Assembly (NCBI GenBank): GCA_035388225.1
Contig: DAOOPM010000005.1
Location: forward strand, 1-64,000
Source of the DNA: SB25 sp029560875
GTDB lineage: Bacteria; Bacteroidota; Bacteroidia; Bacteroidales; Tenuifilaceae
Reading direction: 5' to 3'
DNA length: 64,000 nt
Shown here: one piece after another, positions 33,285-41,193 of the stretch
Layout: each line of letters opens with the position of its first letter
How positions within the stretch are numbered: the stretch's first letter is position 1
Translations under genes and position numbers: made by a program
The notes under the pieces: generated by a model
The model's database searches: none
What the model saw: the letters and a program-made list of their open reading frames with translations, nothing else
Told to the model about the DNA's origin: nothing

Positions 33285-34691
33285 TTAACACTTATCAGGA
33301 AAAAGTTTTAAAAAATGAGCAAAAACCAACTGTTTTAGCAGTAATCTTTTGTATTCAACGCTACCCCTGATATCGCCAATAGGTGATATCTCAGCTTGAA
33401 GCACTTCGTTGGCCTGATTTAAAGTTTCCGTTGATATGGTTTTTCCAACCAAGAATTTGGATGTCTCCTTCAGGTACAAAGGAATTGGCGATACTCCACC
33501 GGCCGATAAGTGACATTCCACAATTTTATCGTTTTCAACCTTAATCAGTACTGCTGAGTTAACGCTAGCAATATCGAGGTGTGTACGCTTACTAACCTTT
33601 TCGAAGTTGAAGTGGTATGGCTTATTAAGAATAGGGAAGCTGACCGATTCAACCAGTTCGCCCTTCTGTAGGTTTAACTTCTTGTATCCTAGGTAGAAAT
33701 CCTTAAGCGGTTGACCCTTTTTTCTATCGCCGTCAAGGATGGTTATTTCGGAATTCAATGCAAGTAGAATAATGCTTAAATCGCCAATTGGAGAGGCGTT
33801 CACGATATTTCCTGCAACTGTTCCAATATTCCTTATAGGTTCCGATGATATAAGCATTAGCTGCTCCTTCAGGTTTGGAAGTAGTTCCTGTATTTGAGCC
33901 GATTGCATTAGTTCATTTACAGTGGTTGATGCACCAATGCGGCATCGGCCATTATCAATAGTAATTCCCTTGAACTCTTTTTTGTGAAGTACAGGATGTA
34001 TGTTGGATTCATAGATTGTATCGGCTTTTTGAACCATTAAATCGGTTCCGCCAGCAATAACTGTTGCATTATTTGTTGATATGCCGATAGGTTCAATATC
34101 CCTTAGTTTGCTCGGCACTTGAAGAAAATACTGAGGTAGATATCCCTTTTCAACCATCCATTTAATTGGATTCTCGATATCCTTGTTCTGCATATACTTG
34201 GCAATATCCTCAGCAGCCCTTTCGATAGATTTGTAGCCAGTGCACCTGCAAATATTTCCACTTACCGATGCTATAGCACCCTTTGCGGTGGATGCTTGTT
34301 TGTCCAAGCAGTGACCTGTAAACGACATCACAAAGCCCGGCGTACAGAATCCGCATTGAGTTGCGGCATTATCAACCATCGCTTTTTGCACCGGCGAAAG
34401 CTGATTATCGAGGTTGATACCCTCAATGGTAACAATATGCTTTCCATGCGCATTGGCAAGCGGGGTAAGGCACGATACTATGCTTTTGTAAACTACCTGA
34501 TTATCGGTTAAAACGCCCTCCAGAACAGTACAAGCTCCACAGTCGCCCTCCCTACAGCCAATTTTTGTGCCCGGCAGCTCCTCGCTATACCTAATAAAAT
34601 CGAGCAAAGGCATTCCAGGGTTCTTATCGGTTTTGATAGTGCGATTATTTAGCAGAAAAGTAATCATTTTGTTGGAATTAAATTCCACCAA
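33285..34691 (-). CDS. Xanthine dehydrogenase, [2Fe-2S]/FAD subunit
   Basis: A 468-residue protein; starting at the second ATG (34667) would remove 8 residues and give the usual MITFLLN beginning. Residues 1-90 hold the plant-type [2Fe-2S] cluster (CREGDCGACTV and a distal Cys). About 110-160 hold the second cluster (CGFCTPG, ICRCTGY). The rest, from about 190, is the CO-dehydrogenase-type FAD domain (VIAGGTDLMVQK, IGTVAGNIVNASPIGD) and its C-terminal cap. This corresponds to XdhA of two-subunit bacterial XDH and passes electrons to NAD. Transcribed first, before the Moco subunit. Confidence 0.88.
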   Translation of the reverse strand: MVEFNSNKMITFLLNNRTIKTDKNPGMPLLDFIRYSEELPGTKIGCREGDCGACTVLEGVLTDNQVVYKSIVSCLTPLANAHGKHIVTIEGINLDNQLSPVQKAMVDNAATQCGFCTPGFVMSFTGHCLDKQASTAKGAIASVSGNICRCTGYKSIERAAEDIAKYMQNKDIENPIKWMVEKGYLPQYFLQVPSKLRDIEPIGISTNNATVIAGGTDLMVQKADTIYESNIHPVLHKKEFKGITIDNGRCRIGASTTVNELMQSAQIQELLPNLKEQLMLISSEPIRNIGTVAGNIVNASPIGDLSIILLALNSEITILDGDRKKGQPLKDFYLGYKKLNLQKGELVESVSFPILNKPYHFNFEKVSKRTHLDIASVNSAVLIKVENDKIVECHLSAGGVSPIPLYLKETSKFLVGKTISTETLNQANEVLQAEISPIGDIRGSVEYKRLLLKQLVFAHFLKLFPDKC

Positions 34692-34873
34692 GATACAAAA
34701 TCGTATTAATTAGTTGCAATAATTTGCATAAAAATAGAATTAAATACTACTAAATTTGATTTGTTATGTTGATATTGACTATTTATGTCGAAATAATTGT
34801 AAAATAATTGATTTTACAGACTGATAGTTTAGTGGTTTAACTCTATTTTAAGGTAGTATTTTCGACATCAAAT

Positions 34874-35584
34874 TTACTTGTGGAGATGTTTAAGTGAATC
34901 CATTAGGTTTAATAACTCTGCTGAGTTTTTATCGTTATGTGTTTGGTATATTTTTGAATGGAAGTTATTGATTTCCTCAAATACCGACAGTGTTTTCTTC
35001 CATTTGTTCATGCTGATACACGCTAAAAACATATGTACCTCGTCGTTTACCTTTTTTAATGCTATTTCGAGCACTCTTTTTCCTTCATCAGTAATAATTA
35101 GCTGCTTGGCTCTCTTATCGGTTTCGTCGTTTGTTTCGTCGAGCAAGCCATTGTTTACTAATCTTTTAATGGTATCCATGCCTGTGGTGTAGTCGACCAG
35201 GTGGGTATTAATAAGCTCTGTTTTTTTTGCTCTTTTCTTCTCATTCACAGTGTAAAGGAAAAAAAACTCCAGTCGATTATTTATTGATATATCAGTAAAG
35301 AACTTTTTTATGTAGAAATCGTGGAGTTTAGATATTCGCGATATGTATTCTAAAAATCGCGTAGGTTCATCTAGGTTGTTTATTATTAGTATGTTATCTG
35401 GTTCATCGTTCCCTAATCTTCGTTTTGCTTGCTTAATATTTAGTTCTGGATTTTGCTTTATTTTATTGTTTAACCAATCGGCAAAACCTAATAATTCCTG
35501 CTGCGAGGTTTCCTCTTCGTAGGTTTCCCATAAATCGATTAATCTTTTTATTGATTGATAGTTGGTACCCATTTTTTTAATCAA
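34874..35584 (-). CDS. MarR-family transcriptional regulator with N-terminal extension
   Basis: A 236-residue protein; a second ATG at 35572 is possible. The winged helix occupies about residues 90-200, with the recognition region TTGMDTIKRLVNNGLLDE and the wing DKRAKQLIITDEGKRVL. MarR proteins usually have about 145 residues. Here an extra 75-80 residues (ETYEEETSQQELLGFADWL) precede the domain, and their function is unknown. It lies upstream of the XDH operon on the same strand, 183 nt away, and may regulate it or itself. Confidence 0.78.
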   Translation of the reverse strand: MIKKMGTNYQSIKRLIDLWETYEEETSQQELLGFADWLNNKIKQNPELNIKQAKRRLGNDEPDNILIINNLDEPTRFLEYISRISKLHDFYIKKFFTDISINNRLEFFFLYTVNEKKRAKKTELINTHLVDYTTGMDTIKRLVNNGLLDETNDETDKRAKQLIITDEGKRVLEIALKKVNDEVHMFLACISMNKWKKTLSVFEEINNFHSKIYQTHNDKNSAELLNLMDSLKHLHK

Positions 35585-35595
35585 AAAAGTTATTA

Positions 35596-35718
35596 TAACT
35601 TTGCATCGAATCCGATATAAATATAAATCGTAACCGTTTTATTGTTATGTCGGATATTTTATTTTACAAACATACAAATTTAGGCAATTAAGTGTTTTCA
35701 TTGATTATATGAAAGGAG
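35596..35718 (+). promoter_or_regulatory. -7 box and RBS for the GreA/Rnk-like gene
   Basis: TAACTTTG (35596-35603) fits the -7 box. AAAGGAG (35712-35718) is an unusually good Shine-Dalgarno for this phylum. It abuts ATG 35719 but is 9 nt from ATG 35728, which decides the start in favour of the latter. Confidence 0.6.
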
Positions 35719-35727
35719 ATGATTGAC

Positions 35728-36168
35728 ATGATATCAAAGGGTAAAGGTAATCAGGAAATAGTAACTTTAACAGTTACAGAGGTAGATTATATGAGATTAA
35801 CCAATCTTATTCAAACTCTGCGTGGGAACAAAAGTGTCGATAAGATTTACTTAGATTACTTGGAGCTTGAGTTGCAAAAAGCTAGTAAGGTTGATTCCAA
35901 GTTAATAACTCCCGATTTTGTAACTATGAACTCCATTGTTCATATCAGTTTTTTGGGAACTAACAAAACCATGGAGTTGCGTTTAGCCTATCCGCGCAAT
36001 GCCAATTTTTCTGAGGGTTCAATTTCTATACTTTCTCCCTTAGGTTGTGCTCTTTTAGGCTACAAATCGGGCGATGTGGTTTCATTTAAAGTTCCCAAAG
36101 GTGAGCAGCAAGTAAAAATCGAAAAAGTTATATATCAGCCAGAAGCCAACGGCGAAGATTTAGTTTAG
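35728..36168 (+). CDS. GreA/GreB C-terminal domain (Rnk-like) protein
   Basis: A 146-residue protein started at ATG 35728 by its ribosome-binding site. Residues 55-140 form the FKBP-like GreA/B C-terminal domain: VTMNSIVHISFL, TMELRLAYP, ISILSPLGCALLGYKSGDV and FKVPKGEQQVKI. Residues 1-55 are a short helical arm. The GreA coiled coil with its acidic tip is not full length, as in Rnk, which binds RNA polymerase without cleavage activity. It is divergent from the MarR gene and followed by a strong terminator. Confidence 0.8.
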   Translation: MISKGKGNQEIVTLTVTEVDYMRLTNLIQTLRGNKSVDKIYLDYLELELQKASKVDSKLITPDFVTMNSIVHISFLGTNKTMELRLAYPRNANFSEGSISILSPLGCALLGYKSGDVVSFKVPKGEQQVKIEKVIYQPEANGEDLV

Positions 36169-36213
36169 TATTTAGGTTAATATCAAATGAGTTTTGGAAT
36201 TGGTTTCTGCTGC

Positions 36214-36240
36214 AAGCCGGAGTAAATTCCGGCTTTTTTC
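36214..36240 (+). terminator. Terminator of the GreA/Rnk-like gene
   Basis: AAGCCGGA (36214-36221), loop GTAAAT, TCCGGCTT (36228-36235), then TTTTC. It falls inside the longest open frame of the next gene, which argues for the later start of that gene. Confidence 0.85.
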
Positions 36241-36268
36241 TTTTTTTGATAATCAAAAATTTAAGGGA

Positions 36269-37393
36269 ATGCTTACTGATATTTACAAGAAAAATATTGC
36301 CGAGCTCTATAAAACACCAATAGTTCAGCAAACTGCTTTTTGGTCGATGGTAAAGAATCGGTTGGGAACTAATACATTGGCTGTAAACTTCAAAAGTAGC
36401 CGTTCAAATTTGTACCATAATACTGGTTCCGATTCGGTTATTGATTCTGATTTGCTGGTTTTAGTGCAACAAATAAACGATTCCGATTGTATTGCCTACG
36501 TACCTTATGGCCCAGAGCTGGAGCCCGATTTTGAGTATCAGGGTAAATTTTTGGAGGAACTATCGGAAAGCATTCGCTCGTTTTTACCGTTAAACTGTAT
36601 TATGGTTAGGTACGATTTGTGCTGGGAGTCGTACTGGGCAAATTCCGACAATTATTTCGATAGCTATGGAAATTGGCTAGGGGAACCTGAGGTGTTTGCC
36701 CAGGAAATTAGGTTTAACTGCAATACTTTTAATAGGAATTTTAGGAAGCCAAGTACCAATATTTTGCCTACAAATACAATTTATCTCGATTTAAAGCCTA
36801 CTGTTCAGTCTATTTTAGGCAATATGAAGCCTAAAACGAGGTACAACATTAATCTATCTTATAAAAAAGGAGTAACAGTTCGAAGAGCCGATATTAGCAA
36901 CATTGATGTTTGGTATAAACTTTACACCGAAACGGCGAATAGGAATAGGATATTCTTAAATGATATGAGATACTTTGAAGCATTGCTAACCGCAAGGGCC
37001 GATAATACAAACTCGCCAGCTGAGGTAATTCTGTTAATTGCTGAACTGGAAAGCGTTCCGCTTGCAGCAATGTTTCTGATAATTTCAGGTAAGCGGGGTT
37101 CTTACCTATACGGTGCATCTTCGAACTACAATCGGAACTATATGGCTACCTATGCATTACAGTGGGAAGCAATGCAAATTGCCAAACAAAAGGGATGTTT
37201 AGAGTACGATATGTTTGGCATTGCTCCAAATCCAAATCCATCGCATCCGCTGCACGGTTTGTATAAGTTTAAGATAGGTTTTGGGGGTAATATCTACCAT
37301 AGTCTAGGATGTTGGGATTACCCATTTATTGAGGAGAAGTACGATTCCTTCAGAAATTTAGAAATGGTAAGCCAAGGGTATCATATTGATTGA
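36269..37393 (+). CDS. FemX/FemABX-like aminoacyltransferase
   Basis: A 374-residue protein started at ATG 36269; the upstream frame from 36194 contains the previous terminator. It has the two GNAT-like domains of the FemABX family: YKTPIVQQTAFWSMV near the N-terminus, RYDLCWESYWAN, then KPKTRYNINLSYKKGV and the ending GLYKFKIGFGGN. Fem enzymes add amino acids to the stem peptide of lipid II using aminoacyl-tRNA. In Bacteroidota homologues, which have no known interpeptide bridge, the substrate may differ. The gene stands alone. Confidence 0.8.
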   Translation: MLTDIYKKNIAELYKTPIVQQTAFWSMVKNRLGTNTLAVNFKSSRSNLYHNTGSDSVIDSDLLVLVQQINDSDCIAYVPYGPELEPDFEYQGKFLEELSESIRSFLPLNCIMVRYDLCWESYWANSDNYFDSYGNWLGEPEVFAQEIRFNCNTFNRNFRKPSTNILPTNTIYLDLKPTVQSILGNMKPKTRYNINLSYKKGVTVRRADISNIDVWYKLYTETANRNRIFLNDMRYFEALLTARADNTNSPAEVILLIAELESVPLAAMFLIISGKRGSYLYGASSNYNRNYMATYALQWEAMQIAKQKGCLEYDMFGIAPNPNPSHPLHGLYKFKIGFGGNIYHSLGCWDYPFIEEKYDSFRNLEMVSQGYHID

Positions 37394-37464
37394 TGTTTTG
37401 GTGGTTGTTTTGTCTTTTAAACGTCATTAATTGAGTAAGATAAAATAAAACTTACTTAAACTTA

Positions 37465-37950
37465 TTACAAATCATCTTCATCAAAATCGAAGGGAAGCCC
37501 CTCATCGGGGTCTTTGTCGAATGGACCAACGCCCGGAGGGTTAAATAGACCCCAGCGGTCAATTATATAGTCCCACTTATCGAAACCAGCCACCCAATCG
37601 ATGAAGAGTAGGCGGTACTCTTCAATTAGGTCGCGTACAATTATGTAGTAGTCCGTGTGCTCAAACCCATGGAATTTCAGCGAATGATATTGTACCATTA
37701 AATCTCTTGCTGCTTTGCGGATTATTGTGGCATTTTCCATTTTCAAATCGTACAGACCAGCCGCTTCGGCTCCTGCAACTTTTACAGTGAGAGTAGCGGC
37801 ATCTGCAATAAGTTGGTCTTTTAAAAACTGTAGGTGCTCATCCTCCTCGGGAAACAAATCACAGATACTCATTACTACATCAAGTATCTCCTTTCCTTTT
37901 TTGTAAATAGGAAGGCTTACGGCAGGATTCATTGATTCATCGTTGTACAT
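37465..37950 (-). CDS. Small helical protein behind mnmE
   Basis: A 161-residue, mostly helical acidic protein. Residues 10-75 (GKEILDVVMSICDLFPEEDE, LIADAATLTVKVAGAEAAGL) suggest a four-helix-bundle element. The rest contains YYIIVRDLIEEYRLLFIDWV and ends with an acidic tail DFDEDDL. No function is recognised. It starts with an overlap of one base on the mnmE stop (TAATG), so it is co-translated with mnmE. No terminator was identified between it and the convergent FemX-like gene. Confidence 0.7.
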   Translation of the reverse strand: MYNDESMNPAVSLPIYKKGKEILDVVMSICDLFPEEDEHLQFLKDQLIADAATLTVKVAGAEAAGLYDLKMENATIIRKAARDLMVQYHSLKFHGFEHTDYYIIVRDLIEEYRLLFIDWVAGFDKWDYIIDRWGLFNPPGVGPFDKDPDEGLPFDFDEDDL

Positions 37951-39371
37951 TACTTGCCGATGCAGAACTTCGAAAAAATATACCCAAGCACCTCATTGTT
38001 AGTTATCTCGCCAGTTATCTCACCTAAATGGTATATTGACTGGCGGATATCAATTGCCAATAAATCGCCCGAGATATTGGATTTTAGCCCAGCAAGTGCC
38101 TGGTTTAGGTTTTTCTGGGTGTTTATAAGCGAATCGTAGTGGCGGGCGTTGGTAACTACCACATCCTCGTTTTCGGGCTGGCCGCTTAGCCCAATCTCTA
38201 TTAGCAGATGCGTTAGCTTGTCGATATTATGCCCTGCTTTTGCCGATATCGATAAGGTTTTGCAGTTGAACTGCTTGCCAATGGCGGTTACCAAATCGTC
38301 GGTATGTTGTGGGTTGGATTTATCCTCCTTATTAACAAGCACAATCAGGCTTTGCTCGTTGGTTAGTTTGGGCCTAAACTCCGATATTGCCTCAAGGCAA
38401 TCGGTCATAGTTTCCTGGGCATCTAGCAGGTAAAGCACCACTTTGGCCTGTTCTATTTTGTTGAGCGCACGCTCAATTCCAATGGACTCAATGGTATCGG
38501 AGGTGTGGCGTAGTCCAGCGGTATCAATAAACCTAAAGTTTATACCTCCTAAATGGATTGTATCCTCAATGGAATCGCGGGTTGTACCTGCAATTTCCGA
38601 TACAATGGCCTTTTCCTCGTTGAGCAAACGGTTTAGTAGTGTGGATTTACCCACGTTGGGTTTACCCGCAATGGTAACTGGAATACCCGATTTTATGGCA
38701 TTACCGTGACTGAACGAGTCGATTAATCGGTTTATTTCTGCAAGAATACCATTGATTAGCTGTTCCAGTTGGCTTCTATCTGCAAATTCAACATCCTCGT
38801 CGCTGAAATCAAGTTCCAGTTCAATGAGCGCAGTGAATTTTACCAGTTGTTCGCGAAGGGCTTTAAGTTTATCGGAGAAACCTCCACGCATCTGCTGCAG
38901 AGCAACTCGGCGTGCAGCCTCGCTCGACGATGCAATAAGGTCGGCAATGGCTTCGGCCTGCGATAGGTCAATTTTTCCGTTTAGGAAAGCGCGCAGTGTA
39001 AATTCGCCAGGTTTGGCAAGCCGTGCACCGCTTTTTATGAGCAACTCCAGAATCTGCTGCTGAATAACCACCGAGCCGTGGCACGATATCTCAATGCTAT
39101 CCTCGCCAGTGTAGGAGTGGGGTGCTTTGAATATACTCACCAGCACATCGTCCAACACCCTAACGTTATCCACAACTGAGCCGTAATGAATGGTGTAAGG
39201 CTTTTGAGTGGCAAGTTTCTTGCCTTTGTTCGATGATTGAAAAACACTATCGGCAATGGCAATAGAATCCTTACCGCTAAGGCGGATAACCGCAATGGCG
39301 CCCATTCCTGCGGGTGTGGCAATGGCAACTATGGTGGAATCGTCGAGCATCAAAATCTGAATTTTCTGCAA
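37950..39371 (-). CDS. mnmE: tRNA modification GTPase MnmE (TrmE)
   Basis: A 473-residue protein; ATG 39350 is an alternative start and the usual family start. It has an N-terminal formyl-THF-binding domain (IVAIATPAGMGAIAVIRLSG), a helical domain and an inserted G domain with GKPNVGKST, a switch-region GTTRD, DTAGLR and NKED. It ends in CIGK, the conserved C-terminus with the catalytic-related Cys. With MnmG it makes the cmnm5U modification at the tRNA wobble base. Complete length. Confidence 0.95.
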   Translation of the reverse strand: MQKIQILMLDDSTIVAIATPAGMGAIAVIRLSGKDSIAIADSVFQSSNKGKKLATQKPYTIHYGSVVDNVRVLDDVLVSIFKAPHSYTGEDSIEISCHGSVVIQQQILELLIKSGARLAKPGEFTLRAFLNGKIDLSQAEAIADLIASSSEAARRVALQQMRGGFSDKLKALREQLVKFTALIELELDFSDEDVEFADRSQLEQLINGILAEINRLIDSFSHGNAIKSGIPVTIAGKPNVGKSTLLNRLLNEEKAIVSEIAGTTRDSIEDTIHLGGINFRFIDTAGLRHTSDTIESIGIERALNKIEQAKVVLYLLDAQETMTDCLEAISEFRPKLTNEQSLIVLVNKEDKSNPQHTDDLVTAIGKQFNCKTLSISAKAGHNIDKLTHLLIEIGLSGQPENEDVVVTNARHYDSLINTQKNLNQALAGLKSNISGDLLAIDIRQSIYHLGEITGEITNNEVLGYIFSKFCIGK

Positions 39372-39406
39372 AGATAGTGTCTTTAGTTGATAGTTGTTTA
39401 ACTAGG

Positions 39407-39437
39407 TTGCTAGCGCGCGATTTTATCGCGTGCTTCT
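39407..39437. repeat. 31-bp direct repeat, left copy
   Basis: Contains GCTAGCGCGCGATT and ATCGCGTGCTTCT. It matches 41045-41075 at 30 of 31 positions. It includes a CGCGAT/ATCGCG hairpin. Another palindrome (ACGAC-AGGA-GTCGT) follows around 39446-39461. Confidence 0.82.
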
Positions 39438-39635
39438 TTCGGCCACACGACAGGAGTCGTACGGCAGCGAAGGTTTTGTTTAACTTTTATAGAATAAACT
39501 ATGGTTTTTAATACTAAGGGTTGTTGATAACTATAATGTTGAAAATGTAGGTTTTATGAAAATTTTTTTGTAACTTATGATTAAAGTATTCTTGTTTATT
39601 GTCGAATAATAAGTAATCACTAAATACACTATACA

Positions 39636-41018
39636 ATGAGTTTTTCAGATTGGATAACAGTAATTTCAATATTACTAGCTTTGATTATTGCAATATTTAA
39701 ATTTGATGAATGGGAAATAATTCGCTTAAAGTTAAAAAAGAGGTATATTGTTTTACCGCTTATATTTCTAATTCTTAGTGGACTTTCTGCATTTTTTCAT
39801 TCTAACCCGCATCCTAATTGGTTAAATTTTTTTTGGTGTAGTAGAGGGTTGCAACCTGGTGTTTGGTCAATTATTTTGATAATTGCTTTTTTTGTTTGTT
39901 CTTTTATAAAGTGGAAAAAAATTACAAATACCAAGCCTTCTAATAAGTTAATTAAAAAGTATATTGATTACTTAGATAATTATGAGCCTTCAAAATTTTC
40001 ATCATTATTCAGGAAGTATGAAACTTATTTTTTTGAATCGAATGATGAAAAAGTTTGGTTACCATATAGTATGTTACTGACAAACGAAAAATGGTGGCTT
40101 ATTGCTTCAAATTATTTCAAAGATTTAGTTTTTAAGCATTCCTCACGTTTTTATGATATGAATGAGGATGTTTTGAGATCATTGCTTTTTTCACAATTGT
40201 CTAACATTCCCAATTCTCAAATTACTGAAGAACTTAATTTGCAGAATAATGGTATTGTATTGTCAGAACAAACACCAATTTTAAATATATTTTTGTCAAG
40301 TCCTAAAGATATTGAAACTAATAGAAATAAGAATATCTTTATTCCTTTGATAAATATTGTTGCTGATGAATACTACAATTCTATTCAGTTTATAGATAAA
40401 GACAAGTCAATTTTTCTTCTTAAACCATCTGATAATTCCTTCAAACAAGTTGCGCCTAAGTTTCTTATTCCTTTCTATTTCATTCAATTAGTAGATTGCT
40501 ATTGGCATCAAGTAATCATTACAAAAGCAACAGTTGGTGGTTTTTTCCTTTATTCAACTTGGACTGACAAACTTTTAAATGTTGCTCCAGAGATTAATTA
40601 TTATAATGAAAGTAATAATCCAACAAATTTGTATCAATGTGCTGTAAATAGAATGCTTTTTAACATTGGAAATTGGTTTCAATTTTTAAAGAATAATGAT
40701 AGTTATGAATCCTGTCCTATTGCAGAGCATTTTACTATGTTAAATCATTCTGTACTTATTAAGATTCAGAAGAATATTGATAAAGTTCCAAAGGCGTGGT
40801 TTTTAGATAAAGTTAAGGATTATTTAGAAAGAATTATTGGTTGCAAAAATATGTATAATGAAAGGTTTAATTTTCATTATACTAATGAAATAAACTCTTC
40901 CGTTCTTAATAATGCTTTTGAAAAACTCACAGATGAAGAATTCTTTTTGGATTTGGAAAAACAAAACCCCGGTTATCAATGGTTGTGCAAAATAATACAA
41001 GACAGCGAATCTTGTTGA
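39636..41018 (+). CDS. Orphan membrane protein, AT-rich, bracketed by direct repeats
   Basis: A 460-residue protein with about three N-terminal membrane helices (residues 8-22, 38-52, 75-92) and a large soluble C-terminal domain without recognisable motif. Conspicuous pieces are NEKWWLIASNYFKDLVF and PFYFIQLVDCYWHQVIITKA. The gene is markedly AT-rich compared with mnmE and the ABC-F gene on both sides and is flanked by a near-perfect 31-bp direct repeat, so it is probably a recent insertion. An accessory or defence function is possible but unsupported by sequence. Confidence 0.65.
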   Translation: MSFSDWITVISILLALIIAIFKFDEWEIIRLKLKKRYIVLPLIFLILSGLSAFFHSNPHPNWLNFFWCSRGLQPGVWSIILIIAFFVCSFIKWKKITNTKPSNKLIKKYIDYLDNYEPSKFSSLFRKYETYFFESNDEKVWLPYSMLLTNEKWWLIASNYFKDLVFKHSSRFYDMNEDVLRSLLFSQLSNIPNSQITEELNLQNNGIVLSEQTPILNIFLSSPKDIETNRNKNIFIPLINIVADEYYNSIQFIDKDKSIFLLKPSDNSFKQVAPKFLIPFYFIQLVDCYWHQVIITKATVGGFFLYSTWTDKLLNVAPEINYYNESNNPTNLYQCAVNRMLFNIGNWFQFLKNNDSYESCPIAEHFTMLNHSVLIKIQKNIDKVPKAWFLDKVKDYLERIIGCKNMYNERFNFHYTNEINSSVLNNAFEKLTDEEFFLDLEKQNPGYQWLCKIIQDSESC

Positions 41019-41044
41019 AATTCTTTATCAAAATTGTGAGTCTT

Positions 41045-41075
41045 TTGCTAGCGCGCGATTATATCGCGTGCTTCT
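41045..41075. repeat. 31-bp direct repeat, right copy
   Basis: Same sequence and orientation as 39407-39437, with one mismatch. It starts 27 nt after the stop of the orphan gene. Confidence 0.82.
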
Positions 41076-41163
41076 ATAATTTATTCATTAGCCTTCATTT
41101 ACGCCTTCAACAAACTTTAACTCTTTCTTTTAACGATTCACGTTTAACTTCTCACGAAATCCC

Positions 41164-41171
41164 TATCTTTG
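41164..41171 (+). promoter_or_regulatory. -7 box of the ABC-F gene
   Basis: TATCTTTG is an exact -7 box, 22 nt before the ATG. The -33 region has only GTTTAA. Confidence 0.55.
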
Positions 41172-41193
41172 CGGCTTAAATTTTTAGAGGTAG

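Noticed and set aside
33164..33370. Plus-strand frame containing FIPAKAGIQ between the XDH genes
   Set aside because: This is the well-known translation of a widespread palindromic repeat, not a protein.
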